Source: Carboxylicivirga sp. (lineage in GTDB: Bacteria; Bacteroidota; Bacteroidia; Bacteroidales; Marinilabiliaceae). From it: 47,045 nucleotides of DNA. The stretch spans positions 1 to 47,045 of the forward strand of contig JAOARW010000045.1 in NCBI GenBank assembly GCA_025210475.1, in the 5' to 3' direction. Shown piece by piece: positions 25,612 to 34,711 of this stretch (positions are counted from its first letter, which is position 1; each line of letters opens with the position of its first letter). Position numbers and translations under genes: made by a program. Below the pieces are notes generated by a model that had not been told where the DNA came from, ran no database searches, and saw only the letters and a program-made list of their open reading frames with translations.

Positions 25612-27525
25612 ATGGAGGATTGGCTGCCGACTTCAGCAAAAGAGGTTGAACGACGCGGCTGGGACAGTTTGGATGTTATTTTATTTACGGGTGATGCCTA
25701 TATCGATCACCCCTCTTTTGGCGCTGCCGTAGTTGGGCGGATGCTGGAAGCCCATGGTTTAAAGGTAGCCATCGTTCCGCAGCCTAACTGGCGGGATGAT
25801 CTGAGGGATTTTAAAAAGCTGGGGCGCCCCAATTACTTCTTTGGAGTTACAGCAGGTGCCATGGATTCAATGGTTAACCATTACACAGCCAATCGACGCT
25901 TACGGTCAGATGATGCCTACACTCCAGATGGAAGAGCGGGACAACGTCCTGATTATGCCTCGGTGGTGTATTCTAAAATACTGAAAGAATTATACCCGGA
26001 TGTACCAGTTGTGTTGGGCGGCATTGAAGCCTCGCTCCGACGTGTTACCCATTACGATTATTGGTCCGATCAATTGAAAAAAAGCGTATTGGCCGAGTCG
26101 CAAGCCGACCTGATGGTTTATGGCATGGGCGAACAACCCCTCTTGGAAATCATTCGTTTATTGGATCGCGGGGTGCCACTGGAGAGCTTAAAAACCATTC
26201 CTCAAACTGCCTATTTGCTTGATAAGGATAATAATCTACCAAAGAATAAGCATTGGAAAGACATTGAGCTCTTTTCTCATGAAGAATGTCTGGATGATAA
26301 AATTAAATATGCCCGTAACTTCCGGCACATTGAAGAAGAATCAAATCGATGGAATGCCGCCCGGATGACTCAGGTTGTTGGCGAACAAAGAGTGGTAATC
26401 AATCCACCGTTCCCACCGATGAGTACCGGTGAGCTGGATGCTTCATTCGACTTGCCTTATACTCGCTTGCCTCACCCTCGCTACATTGCTAAGGGGCCTA
26501 TCCCGGCATTTGAGATGATCAAATTTTCGGTCAACATGCACCGCGGTTGCTTTGGCGGATGTAGTTTTTGCACCATCTCGGCCCACCAGGGTAAATTCAT
26601 CGCCTCACGTTCCAAAGAAAGCATTCTTAAGGAGGTGGATGAAATCAGCCAGATGCCCGATTTTAAAGGCTATCTATCCGATCTGGGCGGTCCAAGTGCC
26701 AACATGTACCAAATGGAAGGTAAAAACCTGCGCATTTGTCAGCGCTGCACCCGTCCATCGTGCATACATCCTAATATTTGCACCAACCTCAATACCGATC
26801 ACTCTGCAATGACGGAATTATACAAAGAAGTCAATCATCATCCGGGCATAAAAAAAGCCTTTATCGGCAGTGGAGTCCGTTATGATATGCTCTATAATTC
26901 GATGGCATCGTCAGAAGAGAAAGAAAGCCATCAGGCTTATATGAAAGAACTTATCCAGCACCATGTTTCTGGTCGCTTAAAGGTGGCGCCCGAACATACA
27001 TCGGATCAGGTATTAAAAATTATGCGCAAGCCTTCTTTTAAGTTATTCCATAAGTTTAAGGTAGATTTCGATCGCATCAACAAAGAGAAGCAACTCAAGC
27101 AGCAAATAATACCCTATTTTATTTCGAGCCATCCCGGAAGTGAAGAACTGGACATGGCCAACCTGGCCTGCGAAACACATGATATGGACTTTAAGTTGGA
27201 GCAGGTGCAGGATTTTACACCCACTCCTATGACGGTAGCTACGGTGATCTACTATGCCGGTGTGCACCCGTATACACTGGAAGAAACCTATACGCCAATT
27301 AGCAAAAACGAAAAACTGCAGCAACGCATGTATTTGTTTTGGTACAAGAAGGAGTATCAGGACAAAATTAAGGAGCGATTAAAAAGCTTTAAACGTTTTG
27401 ATATTCTTAAGAAATTATTTCCGGATAAAGAAAGTAAGCCCAATAGTAAACGGCCGAAAAACCGGAGTAACAAGCCTTTTAAAGGAAAATCATATAACAA
27501 AAAGAAAAACTTCAAAAGAAGCTAA
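25612..27525 (+). CDS. ygiQ: YgiQ family radical SAM protein
   Basis: Large radical-SAM protein of unproven substrate, 637 residues from this start. The N-terminal half resembles a cobalamin-binding-like domain (DVILFTGDAYIDHPSFGAAVVGRML). The cluster-binding cysteines are in MHRGCFGGCSFCTIS (CxxxCxxC, C313/C317/C320 in this numbering). The C-terminal part has HVSGRLKVAPEHT and a basic Lys/Arg/Asn-rich tail that may bind nucleic acid. The start at 25612 is chosen because GAAGGA stands at normal distance before it and the promoter lies close to the alternative ATG at 25585, nine codons upstream, which cannot be excluded. The gene stands alone. Confidence 0.92.
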   Translation: MEDWLPTSAKEVERRGWDSLDVILFTGDAYIDHPSFGAAVVGRMLEAHGLKVAIVPQPNWRDDLRDFKKLGRPNYFFGVTAGAMDSMVNHYTANRRLRSDDAYTPDGRAGQRPDYASVVYSKILKELYPDVPVVLGGIEASLRRVTHYDYWSDQLKKSVLAESQADLMVYGMGEQPLLEIIRLLDRGVPLESLKTIPQTAYLLDKDNNLPKNKHWKDIELFSHEECLDDKIKYARNFRHIEEESNRWNAARMTQVVGEQRVVINPPFPPMSTGELDASFDLPYTRLPHPRYIAKGPIPAFEMIKFSVNMHRGCFGGCSFCTISAHQGKFIASRSKESILKEVDEISQMPDFKGYLSDLGGPSANMYQMEGKNLRICQRCTRPSCIHPNICTNLNTDHSAMTELYKEVNHHPGIKKAFIGSGVRYDMLYNSMASSEEKESHQAYMKELIQHHVSGRLKVAPEHTSDQVLKIMRKPSFKLFHKFKVDFDRINKEKQLKQQIIPYFISSHPGSEELDMANLACETHDMDFKLEQVQDFTPTPMTVATVIYYAGVHPYTLEETYTPISKNEKLQQRMYLFWYKKEYQDKIKERLKSFKRFDILKKLFPDKESKPNSKRPKNRSNKPFKGKSYNKKKNFKRS

Positions 27526-27578
27526 TAAGCATCTGTATGTAAGCATTATATACCCACTCAATAATTAATTAACTAAAT

Positions 27579-27608
27579 TTTGAATAGAAGTTTATAACTC
27601 TACTTTTG
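27579..27608 (+). promoter_or_regulatory. Promoter of the DUF4197 gene
   Basis: TTTG (27579-27582), 18-base spacer, then TACTTTTG (27601-27608), an exact -7 match. The leader to the ATG at 27673 is about 60 bases. Confidence 0.65.
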
Positions 27609-27672
27609 AGGAATGTTATATTTTTAAACTTCATTTGACATTTAAAACACACGCCCATTAATTCCAGATTCT

Positions 27673-28410
27673 ATGAAAAACATTATTTATATTTTTTTAT
27701 TGAGCATCTTGTGCTCCTGTGCCGAATTAACAGCGGTTATGGATGCCTATAATGCATCGGCACCACTTAGCGAAGGCGAAGTAGCCTCAGGCTTAAAAGA
27801 AGCCCTCCGGGTAGGAACCGATTCGGCTGCTGCGCGCTTGGGCCATACCAATGGATATTATGGTGATGAATTGGTTAAAATAATGTTGCCCAAAGAAGCG
27901 GATATTATCGTAAAAAATGCGTCTAAGATACCGGGTGGTGATAAGGTGATCGACGACGTTATTAAGCACATTAACCGTGCTGCCGAGGACGCTGCCAAAG
28001 AAGCAGGACCTGTATTTTGGGGAGCCATTAAGGAAATGAGCATCACCGATGCCTTTAATATTCTAAATGGCGAGCAAGATGCTGCCACCCAATACCTAAA
28101 ATCAAGCACTTACGACAAGCTATTTAAGCTTTACAACCCCAAAATACAAGCTTCGCTTGACAAAGAAATTGCAGCCGGCATCTCTCCTAATATGTCGTGG
28201 GAAACCCTGACCGGTAAGTGGAACAAACTTGCTGATAATCCATTGGGGCAAATGGCCGGATTACATGCCGTTAATGTGGATTTGGATGCTTACCTCACCG
28301 AACAGGCTCTAAACGGTTTATTTCTTAAAATAGCCGAAGAAGAAGCCAACATTCGAAAAAATCCTCTTGCCCGCGTCAACGATTTATTGAAACGGGTTTT
28401 TGGCAGTTAA
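27673..28410 (+). CDS. DUF4197 lipoprotein
   Basis: 245-residue predicted lipoprotein of unknown function. The signal MKNIIYIFLLSILCSC carries the lipobox with C16. The mature part matches DUF4197: SEGEVASGLKEALRVGTDSAA near the start, ITDAFNILNGEQDAATQYLK in the middle, and VNVDLDAYLTEQALNGLFLKIAEEEANIRKNPLARVNDLLKRVFG at the end. It is mostly helical. A terminator follows, so it is a single-gene unit between ygiQ and the helicase gene. Confidence 0.88.
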   Translation: MKNIIYIFLLSILCSCAELTAVMDAYNASAPLSEGEVASGLKEALRVGTDSAAARLGHTNGYYGDELVKIMLPKEADIIVKNASKIPGGDKVIDDVIKHINRAAEDAAKEAGPVFWGAIKEMSITDAFNILNGEQDAATQYLKSSTYDKLFKLYNPKIQASLDKEIAAGISPNMSWETLTGKWNKLADNPLGQMAGLHAVNVDLDAYLTEQALNGLFLKIAEEEANIRKNPLARVNDLLKRVFGS

Positions 28411-28428
28411 TGCCAATTTAAATAACAC

Positions 28429-28467
28429 AAACGTCTGCAGAAAAATTCATTCTGCGGGCGTTTTTTT
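28429..28467 (+). terminator. Terminator of the DUF4197 gene
   Basis: AAACGTCTGCAGAA pairs with TTCTGCGGGCGTTT (one mismatch and one G-U) and is followed by a T-run, 19 bases after the stop codon. Confidence 0.85.
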
Positions 28468-28496
28468 ATGGTTAAAATCAAAGCAGATTAACATTA

Positions 28497-30200
28497 ATGT
28501 TTAATTTAAGTGATGAACAAAAAGCCATTGTTAATTACGATGGTAACCTAAAAGTAAATGCAGTGGCCGGCTCGGGAAAAACCACCACTATATTGCAATA
28601 TGCAGCCCAGCGACCAAAAGCCTCCATCCTTTACTTGGCCTTTAATAAGTCAGTAAAGCTAGAAGCCGAACACAAACTGGCAAAACTGAAGCTGAATAAT
28701 GTGCGGGTAGAAACCGCCCATTCATTGGCTTATAAATACCTTAGCCCCTATCGTCGCTACAAAATCCGTTTTGATTACAAAGCCATGGAAGTTGCTCAAA
28801 TACTCGGCCTGCAATCGAACACCGGGGATTTGTTGCACCTGAAACTAGCCAGTCATGTGTACCAGTTTGTTCGTTACTTTTGTAATTCACAAGTACAAAA
28901 GGTTCTGGAGCTAAATTACCTCGAAACAATCAGCAACATTGAAAGCCTGGCGTTTGCCACTGAAAACTATGAATTAATCACCCATTACACCCGCTTGTTC
29001 CTGGCCAAAATGCAACGAGGCGAGATTGATATCATCCACGATTTCTACCTGAAACAGTTTCAACTGAGTCAACCCATTTTACCATACGATTATATCTTGT
29101 TTGATGAAGGACAGGATGCATCCGGCGCCATGCTCAAAGCCTTTGTGCAGCAACCGGCAACAAAGGTGATCATTGGCGATCAACATCAGCAGATTTATGG
29201 CTGGCGATTTGCCACCAACGCACTCCAGCAGCTGGATTTTCCTGAACTTCACTTAAGCCGTAGCTTTCGTTTTAACCAGGAGGTGGCCCGCTTATCCAGT
29301 TCCATTTTGGGACTTAAAACAGAGATTGGGCAGTCACCCAAAGTTCAAATACAGGGCCTGGGTCAGGCTCGTGATATTAATTCAAGAATAACTCTGGCAC
29401 GATCCAACAGCAAGTTGGTCTCCAAAGCCATCGAACTGCTGATTCAACAAAAAGATGTCAGCAAAATTTATTTCGAAGGACAGCTGAGTTCCTACACCTT
29501 TTCAGATGAAGGCGGCTCCATCTACGATGTCTTAAATTTATATAATGGTCAGCGTCATTTAATCAAGGATAACCTGATGCAATCCATGCCTTCTTTCGAA
29601 CACTTAAAAGACTATTTGGAAGAGACTTCTGACGCTTCACTAAAAGCACTGGTTGATATGGTGGAAAAGTACCATAAGGACATTCCATTTTTCATGGGGC
29701 GCATAAAAGATTGTTGCGTAGAGGAAGCTCAAAAAGACAAAGCTGATATGATATTCTCAACGGTGCACAAAGCCAAAGGACTTGAGTACGACCAGGTATT
29801 TGTTTGTGACGATTTCGTTACTGAGCAGCAAATCATCGACCTTAAACCTGCCATTAAAGCCAAGGAAGCTAATCCAGATATCATTGCCGAAGAAATAAAC
29901 CTTTTATATGTCGCAGCTACACGGGTTAAATCCAGGCTACACATTCCCGTCTCTCTGCTCCCAACCGGCTACTACATTAACGATCGACAAAGCGTCAGCA
30001 ACGATTTGCACTTAAATGTTCGCCCCAAAGCCACCAAGCGAAAACCAGCCCGCAGCAATCAATATTGGACTCGCAGCGAAGAAGCCGAGTTGAAACAGTT
30101 GTACATCCAGGGGAAAACAGTAAAAGAAATTGCCTTGCTACTGGGACGCAGTCAAAGTGCGATCATCAAACGAGTGGATAAGATGGACTTGTGGTTTTAA
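28497..30200 (+). CDS. Short UvrD/FBH1-like superfamily 1 DNA helicase with C-terminal HTH-like tail
   Basis: ATP-dependent 3'-5' DNA helicase of 567 residues, shorter than UvrD/PcrA (about 720). Motifs: I VAGSGKTTT (about 22-30), II ILFDEGQDASG, III IIGDQHQQIYGWRFA, V STVHKAKGLEYDQVFV and VI INLLYVAATRVKSRL. Motif II has DEGQD where UvrD has DEFQD. The compact 1B/2B domains and motif III resemble FBH1-type helicases, which remove recombinase filaments in eukaryotes. The last 50 residues (WTRSEEAELKQLYIQGKTVKEIALLLGRSQSAIIKRVDKM) look like a Myb/HTH DNA-binding module. It starts 30 bases after the preceding terminator and stands alone. Repair or recombination is likely; the exact role is unknown. 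Confidence 0.85.
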   Translation: MFNLSDEQKAIVNYDGNLKVNAVAGSGKTTTILQYAAQRPKASILYLAFNKSVKLEAEHKLAKLKLNNVRVETAHSLAYKYLSPYRRYKIRFDYKAMEVAQILGLQSNTGDLLHLKLASHVYQFVRYFCNSQVQKVLELNYLETISNIESLAFATENYELITHYTRLFLAKMQRGEIDIIHDFYLKQFQLSQPILPYDYILFDEGQDASGAMLKAFVQQPATKVIIGDQHQQIYGWRFATNALQQLDFPELHLSRSFRFNQEVARLSSSILGLKTEIGQSPKVQIQGLGQARDINSRITLARSNSKLVSKAIELLIQQKDVSKIYFEGQLSSYTFSDEGGSIYDVLNLYNGQRHLIKDNLMQSMPSFEHLKDYLEETSDASLKALVDMVEKYHKDIPFFMGRIKDCCVEEAQKDKADMIFSTVHKAKGLEYDQVFVCDDFVTEQQIIDLKPAIKAKEANPDIIAEEINLLYVAATRVKSRLHIPVSLLPTGYYINDRQSVSNDLHLNVRPKATKRKPARSNQYWTRSEEAELKQLYIQGKTVKEIALLLGRSQSAIIKRVDKMDLWF

Positions 30201-30261
30201 TCAATAAAATCCCCAGCTGTTTGTCTCTGGAATAGGCGGCTTTAAGAGTTATCTTTATTGA
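30201..30261. other. Imperfect inverted repeat between convergent genes
   Basis: TCAATAAA (30201-30208) and TTTATTGA (30254-30261) flank a smaller CCAG/CTGG stem. There is no T-run. It may fold at the converging 3' ends of the helicase gene and the PKD gene. Confidence 0.3.
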
Positions 30262-30282
30262 CCATATTTAGCCCCATAAGAA

Positions 30283-31518
30283 CTATTCTTCATTAAATTC
30301 TTCATTGAACCAAGCATTTCCATTCTTATCGATTAATCGAATATAATCTACAGAACCACTGCCATGGAATAAAACTGTGCAGCCCAGGATATTACCGATT
30401 GACTGCTCATAACTATCAGTATAAAGCAACGAATCCCCTTTCATTACCGAAACACACTTTTGATCGTTCAGAATTGAAATATCAGACCATTGATGTAAAT
30501 CGACCGATAGCATTGATAGATCATCCATGGTACCTGAAATAGTTTTTTCACCAAGCGTGTAGTAGCTGTAATGACTGCAACCTTCACCCGAAAATTTGTG
30601 TTCTATTTTACCTTTGGTTCCAATAATGCTTAAATGAACCGAAAAACAACGAACGCCCGGCCAGAATGATCCGTTTTTAAACCGAACCTTAAAATCAAAA
30701 GAATCGCCCGAAACATTGGTTTGTTTAAAATTATCCAGCCTAACAACAACAATCTCTGTCGAATCAATACCTAAGGATGAAAGGTTTCTGCGCGAAGCAT
30801 GAAATACACCTTGTCTTGTATTGGAAATCAATGGCACAGGAAAATACCGCTCTATTTTATCAATGTCAAAATAATGCGTCAGCGATTGCCAGCCCTTTGT
30901 TGGAACAAAAATCTTAAGCGTATCAGAAACAACATGATGGCGGGTTCGAAGTGAGGCAGAGAAATAACCCGGATAATGGTAAAAGTGAGATCTGGACTGA
31001 TCGCTCTTCAATATCGGAAACCATTCAGACCCATCCCCAAAATCAAGAAAAACAGTATCCTTATATTCTGGCACAGTGAAGTTAAAATAGGCTGTAGTCG
31101 GTCCTTCACCCTCAATTTTCATCAGGCTTAATTGCCCATTTTTAATTGTATTAGTGGAATTATTAAAAGGAACAAGAAACCAAAGTACAACTAACAGCAG
31201 TGGAATTATGGCAAAAAGAATCCATTTTAAACGTACATGATCTTTTTTATTATCTTCCGATACTGTATCGGCCACGAAATCCTGCAAGGCTTCCAGCGTA
31301 TTGCTTTGTGGCGTGTAACTTTCCTTTGTGCTAACCTTACCAAAAATTCGCTTTAAAGTGGCCGGACTAATAAGCACTTTTGTTCGACGATGAATGGCAA
31401 AACTGAGATCCTCAAATTCTTTATTTTTCCATAATTTGTATGAACCTCTTCCGAATTCATTCGCAACAAGATTGAGTAATTTGTTGTTTTTCCCCTTGTT
31501 CTTCTCTAAATTAAACAT
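30283..31518 (-). CDS. Membrane-tethered protein with HTH-like N-terminus, PKD domain and beta-sandwich
   Basis: Uncharacterised 411-residue protein from the ATG at 31518 (a GTG eight codons upstream is the alternative). Residues about 25-82 resemble the N-terminal module common in Bacteroidota: FEDLSFAIHRRTKVLISPATLKRIFG followed by Y-x-P-Q-x-x-TLEALQDFV, probably a helical DNA-binding or adaptor fold. A single membrane helix follows (about 98-116). Outside the cytoplasm lie a PKD domain (FLDFGDGSEW ... HYPGYFSASL) and a lectin-like beta-sandwich to the end. The layout suggests a sensor that binds a glycan or flavin-linked ligand and acts through the cytoplasmic part. It is divergent from the FAD oxidoreductase operon with 145 bases between starts. 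Regulatory role is inference. Confidence 0.7.
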   Translation of the reverse strand: MFNLEKNKGKNNKLLNLVANEFGRGSYKLWKNKEFEDLSFAIHRRTKVLISPATLKRIFGKVSTKESYTPQSNTLEALQDFVADTVSEDNKKDHVRLKWILFAIIPLLLVVLWFLVPFNNSTNTIKNGQLSLMKIEGEGPTTAYFNFTVPEYKDTVFLDFGDGSEWFPILKSDQSRSHFYHYPGYFSASLRTRHHVVSDTLKIFVPTKGWQSLTHYFDIDKIERYFPVPLISNTRQGVFHASRRNLSSLGIDSTEIVVVRLDNFKQTNVSGDSFDFKVRFKNGSFWPGVRCFSVHLSIIGTKGKIEHKFSGEGCSHYSYYTLGEKTISGTMDDLSMLSVDLHQWSDISILNDQKCVSVMKGDSLLYTDSYEQSIGNILGCTVLFHGSGSVDYIRLIDKNGNAWFNEEFNEE

Positions 31519-31663
31519 ATCTATCAAAAGCTGTAACACCACTGGATGCTAACAACTTATCTTATTCACAGTTTTGTTTTGATAATGAATAAGCGAATAT
31601 GGTGATATTTTTTGAGTTTGAAGTAGTTTTAATTCAATTAATAATCAAAATCAAAGTGTAATT

Positions 31664-33517
31664 ATGAAGAGGATCTTAGTCCTATTAGTTATTGCAGGCT
31701 TACCTTTATTAATATCTGCAAAAAAACACCACACCCTTTTAATAGAAACAGAAAGTTTCGATAACAAAGGAGGATGGGTTATAGACCAACAATTTATGGA
31801 TGAGATGGGATCTCCCTATCTGATGGCTCACGGCCTGGGCAAACCTGTTAAAGATGCCCAAACCACTATCCAACTACCGGCAAGCGGAACTTATTATATA
31901 CATGTGAGAACAAAGGATTGGGCAGCACGCTGGTCAACCAGCGGTGCTCCTGGTCAATTTAAAATTCTGATTAATGGCAAGGCCATTAATCAGGTTTTTG
32001 GAACAAAACACAAACATTGGTCGTGGATAAAAGGAGGAAAAATCTCCATTTCACAAAAGAATGCCACACTTGCTCTTCGCGATTTAACCGGATTTAATGG
32101 GAGATGCGATGCCATTGTCTTAACAACCAATCCTGACTTTATCCCACCCAACGAAAAGCAAGAATTGGCGGCATTCAGACAAAATCAGCTTAAACTGCCT
32201 AAGAATCCACAAAATGCCGGTAAATTCGAACTGGTTGTTGTTGGTGGCGGTATGGGCGGCTTATGTACCGCAATTTCTGCAGCACGCAATGGTGTTAAGG
32301 TGGCTTTAATTCAAAATCGCCCGGTTTTGGGTGGCAATAACAGCTCTGAAGTTCGTGTTCATATGGGGGCTCGCATTCGGCAGGAACCATGGCCAAACCT
32401 GGGCAACCTGGTAAATGAAATCAGCCCGGTTAAAGGTGGCAATGCCCAACCCAAGGAATATTACGAGGATGACAAAAAGCTTCAGGCAGTTTTAGCCGAA
32501 AAGAATATTTCCCTTTTCTTAAATCATCATGCAAATGGTGTTAAGATGCAAAATGGAAAAATTAAGTCTGTTATCGCACAAAACATTGAAACCGGCGAAA
32601 AATTTGTCTTTAATGCACCACTATTTGCCGACTGCACCGGTGACGGCACCATTGGAGCCCTGGCTGGAGCTGAGTTTATGAGTGGACGGGAAAGTAAAGC
32701 CATTTATAATGAATCCAGAGCTCCTGAAAAAGCTGATAGTTTGATGATGGGCGCTTCTGTACAATGGTTTGCCCAAAAACGTGAGCAGGCTGTTTCATTT
32801 CCTGACATTGATTGGGGCATTCAATTTGACAATGAGACCTACCATCCGATTCGAATAGGTGACTGGGACTGGGAAACGGGCATGGGCATCGATATGACCA
32901 AAGATTTCGAGCGCGTTCGTGATTATGGTATGCTGGTTGTATTTTCCAACTGGTCGTACATTAAAAACCATTCCAAAGAGAAAGAGGGATTTGCCAATGA
33001 AGAATTGCAATGGGTGGCATATGTAGCTGGTAAAAGGGAGTCACGCCGATTGCTTGGCGATTATGTGCTAACCGAAAATGATTTGGTGAAACGTAAAATC
33101 TATGATGATGGAACAGCGCCAACAACCTGGTCCATCGACCTGCATTATCCACATCCCGAAAACATGAAGCATTTTCCTGAGTATCCGTTTCGCTCCATAG
33201 CCAAACACACCAATATATACCCCTATCCCATACCATACAGGTGTTTGTACTCTAAAAACATTGAAAACCTGATGATGGCAGGCCGAAACATTAGTGTATC
33301 GCATGTGGCCTTGGGTACTGTTCGTTTAATGCGTACAATTGGCATGATGGGCGAAGTCCTAGGGATGGCCGCCGCCATTTGCAAAGAAGAAAAAACAACC
33401 CCGCGCGGCGTTTACAATATGCACTTTGATAAGCTCGAAGCTTTGATGGACAAAGGCGTTGGTCGAACTGACTTACCCAATACTCAAAGATACAACGTGG
33501 GTGGTAGCTTAAAATAG
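31664..33517 (+). CDS. Exported FAD-dependent oxidoreductase with N-terminal carbohydrate-binding-like domain
   Basis: 617-residue exported flavoprotein of the FAD_oxidored type. Residues 1-19 are a signal peptide (LPLLISA). Residues about 25-158 form a beta-sandwich like golvesin/CBM domains (YYIHVRTKDWAARWSTSG). The FAD-binding motif is VVVGGGMGGLCTAISAA (191-207), followed by RPVLGGNNSSEVRVHMG, and the C-terminal part shows MMAGRNISVSHVALGTVRLMRTIGMMGEVLGMAA. Relatives occur in polysaccharide-degrading Bacteroidota and Planctomycetes; substrates are mostly unknown, so sugar oxidation or reduction is only a guess. It is the first gene of a two-gene unit, 34 bases before an FMN-binding-like gene. 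No exact TAnnTTTG precedes it; TGAGTTTG at 31613-31620 is the nearest match. Confidence 0.85.
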   Translation: MKRILVLLVIAGLPLLISAKKHHTLLIETESFDNKGGWVIDQQFMDEMGSPYLMAHGLGKPVKDAQTTIQLPASGTYYIHVRTKDWAARWSTSGAPGQFKILINGKAINQVFGTKHKHWSWIKGGKISISQKNATLALRDLTGFNGRCDAIVLTTNPDFIPPNEKQELAAFRQNQLKLPKNPQNAGKFELVVVGGGMGGLCTAISAARNGVKVALIQNRPVLGGNNSSEVRVHMGARIRQEPWPNLGNLVNEISPVKGGNAQPKEYYEDDKKLQAVLAEKNISLFLNHHANGVKMQNGKIKSVIAQNIETGEKFVFNAPLFADCTGDGTIGALAGAEFMSGRESKAIYNESRAPEKADSLMMGASVQWFAQKREQAVSFPDIDWGIQFDNETYHPIRIGDWDWETGMGIDMTKDFERVRDYGMLVVFSNWSYIKNHSKEKEGFANEELQWVAYVAGKRESRRLLGDYVLTENDLVKRKIYDDGTAPTTWSIDLHYPHPENMKHFPEYPFRSIAKHTNIYPYPIPYRCLYSKNIENLMMAGRNISVSHVALGTVRLMRTIGMMGEVLGMAAAICKEEKTTPRGVYNMHFDKLEALMDKGVGRTDLPNTQRYNVGGSLK

Positions 33518-33551
33518 TTAAAACACTAAGAAAATCAGGAAAAAAGAAGTA

Positions 33552-34661
33552 ATGATCAATCATTTTAGTCAGATTCATAAAAGGTATAGCAGAACTATCT
33601 CAGCTCTGATTCTGATGTTGGTCATTACTTCTTTTAGCTTACCTAAAACCAAATACCAACTGCACCAAGAGATTCCAATCCGTGATTATGAACTGGAACT
33701 CCTTTTTGACAATGATTCGATATTATCAGGCTATCGGGCTTTCATTCAAGCAAATGTTTGTACCGACTCTACATGCCTACCTGTTAAATTGTATTTCTAT
33801 TGGAAGATCACTGGCGATTTTCATCGATATCAATTACTACCCGAGCACCCTTTAACGAAAAATGATCATGAGGAATTTAATGCTGACGATTATCGACTGT
33901 TAACCAATTTGCTGTTGGAGAAAGAACCCGCCTTAAAGCAAATTGAGTATAGCAAAGTGATTAGTAACGATGAGACCGTTACTATTGATGGATTTTCAGG
34001 AGCGACTTCCAATGTAATTAAAAATGAAGTGGTTCAGGGTGCTGCTTATACTTGTTTCACCCTATGGCATATTGCTCATGGAAAAATTGTTGATGAGATA
34101 AAAGCCAGAACCAGCCAACATCTAACACCAGCACTTATTAAAAAATGCTTATACGGCGGTCAAAGCGATTTATGGCACTTTCTGTTGGAGCATTTATCTC
34201 CAGAGGATATTATGGTCCATCAGTATGAATGGATAATGCTTTTGCAAAACCATTCGGAGGATTTTGTTAACAGCTTTATCACGCATGCTCCGCAACAATT
34301 ATTGGCAACCATAGAGGTGCAAGAAGAAATGGCTCATATTTTTCCCACATTGGATTATTTCACTCAGCTACTCTATCTCAAAAAACTGGGAAGCAATGTA
34401 CAATCAGCAGAATTAATGAAGGTCCTAATCGTCAATCTAACATCACGCACCACAAAACTTAATGAACTCATTATAAAAGCACTTACTAACAACACCTCAA
34501 GTTTTACTCCCGAATCACTAAAGCATTTCATTTCAATTTTGTCCCAAAAACAATATCCTTTACATACAGCTCAAATCAAAGCCTTAAGCCTGGAGTTGAA
34601 ATCGACAAATGACTTAGACAAAAAGACCAAACAAGCTATTAAGTCACTAAATCGGAAGTAA
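33552..34661 (+). CDS. Exported protein with FMN-binding-like motif, uncharacterised
   Basis: 369-residue protein with an N-terminal hydrophobic segment (about 16-29) that fits a signal peptide or anchor. VTIDGFSGATSNVI (143-156) matches the D-x-x-S-G-A-T pattern that ApbE uses to attach FMN covalently to threonine, here T152. The context before it (VKLYFYWKITGDFHRYQLL) also resembles an FMN-binding beta domain. Two cysteines (C70, C75) stand in CTDSTCLP. The C-terminal half (about 180-369) is helical, HEAT-like and contains no recognised domain. Its gene follows the FAD oxidoreductase by 34 bases, so a redox pair outside the cytoplasm is a reasonable inference. ApbE is not in the window. Confidence 0.6.
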   Translation: MINHFSQIHKRYSRTISALILMLVITSFSLPKTKYQLHQEIPIRDYELELLFDNDSILSGYRAFIQANVCTDSTCLPVKLYFYWKITGDFHRYQLLPEHPLTKNDHEEFNADDYRLLTNLLLEKEPALKQIEYSKVISNDETVTIDGFSGATSNVIKNEVVQGAAYTCFTLWHIAHGKIVDEIKARTSQHLTPALIKKCLYGGQSDLWHFLLEHLSPEDIMVHQYEWIMLLQNHSEDFVNSFITHAPQQLLATIEVQEEMAHIFPTLDYFTQLLYLKKLGSNVQSAELMKVLIVNLTSRTTKLNELIIKALTNNTSSFTPESLKHFISILSQKQYPLHTAQIKALSLELKSTNDLDKKTKQAIKSLNRK

Positions 34662-34698
34662 CGGCATAAAAACCAAGATATGGTTTTGTCAAAACAAT

Positions 34699-34706
34699 TA
34701 CCTTTG
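34699..34706 (+). promoter_or_regulatory. -7 element TACCTTTG next to the DsrE-like start
   Basis: Exact TAnnTTTG ending 5 bases before the ATG at 34712. Transcription would begin at or within a few bases of the start codon, giving a leaderless or near-leaderless mRNA. Confidence 0.5.
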
Positions 34707-34711
34707 TCGCC

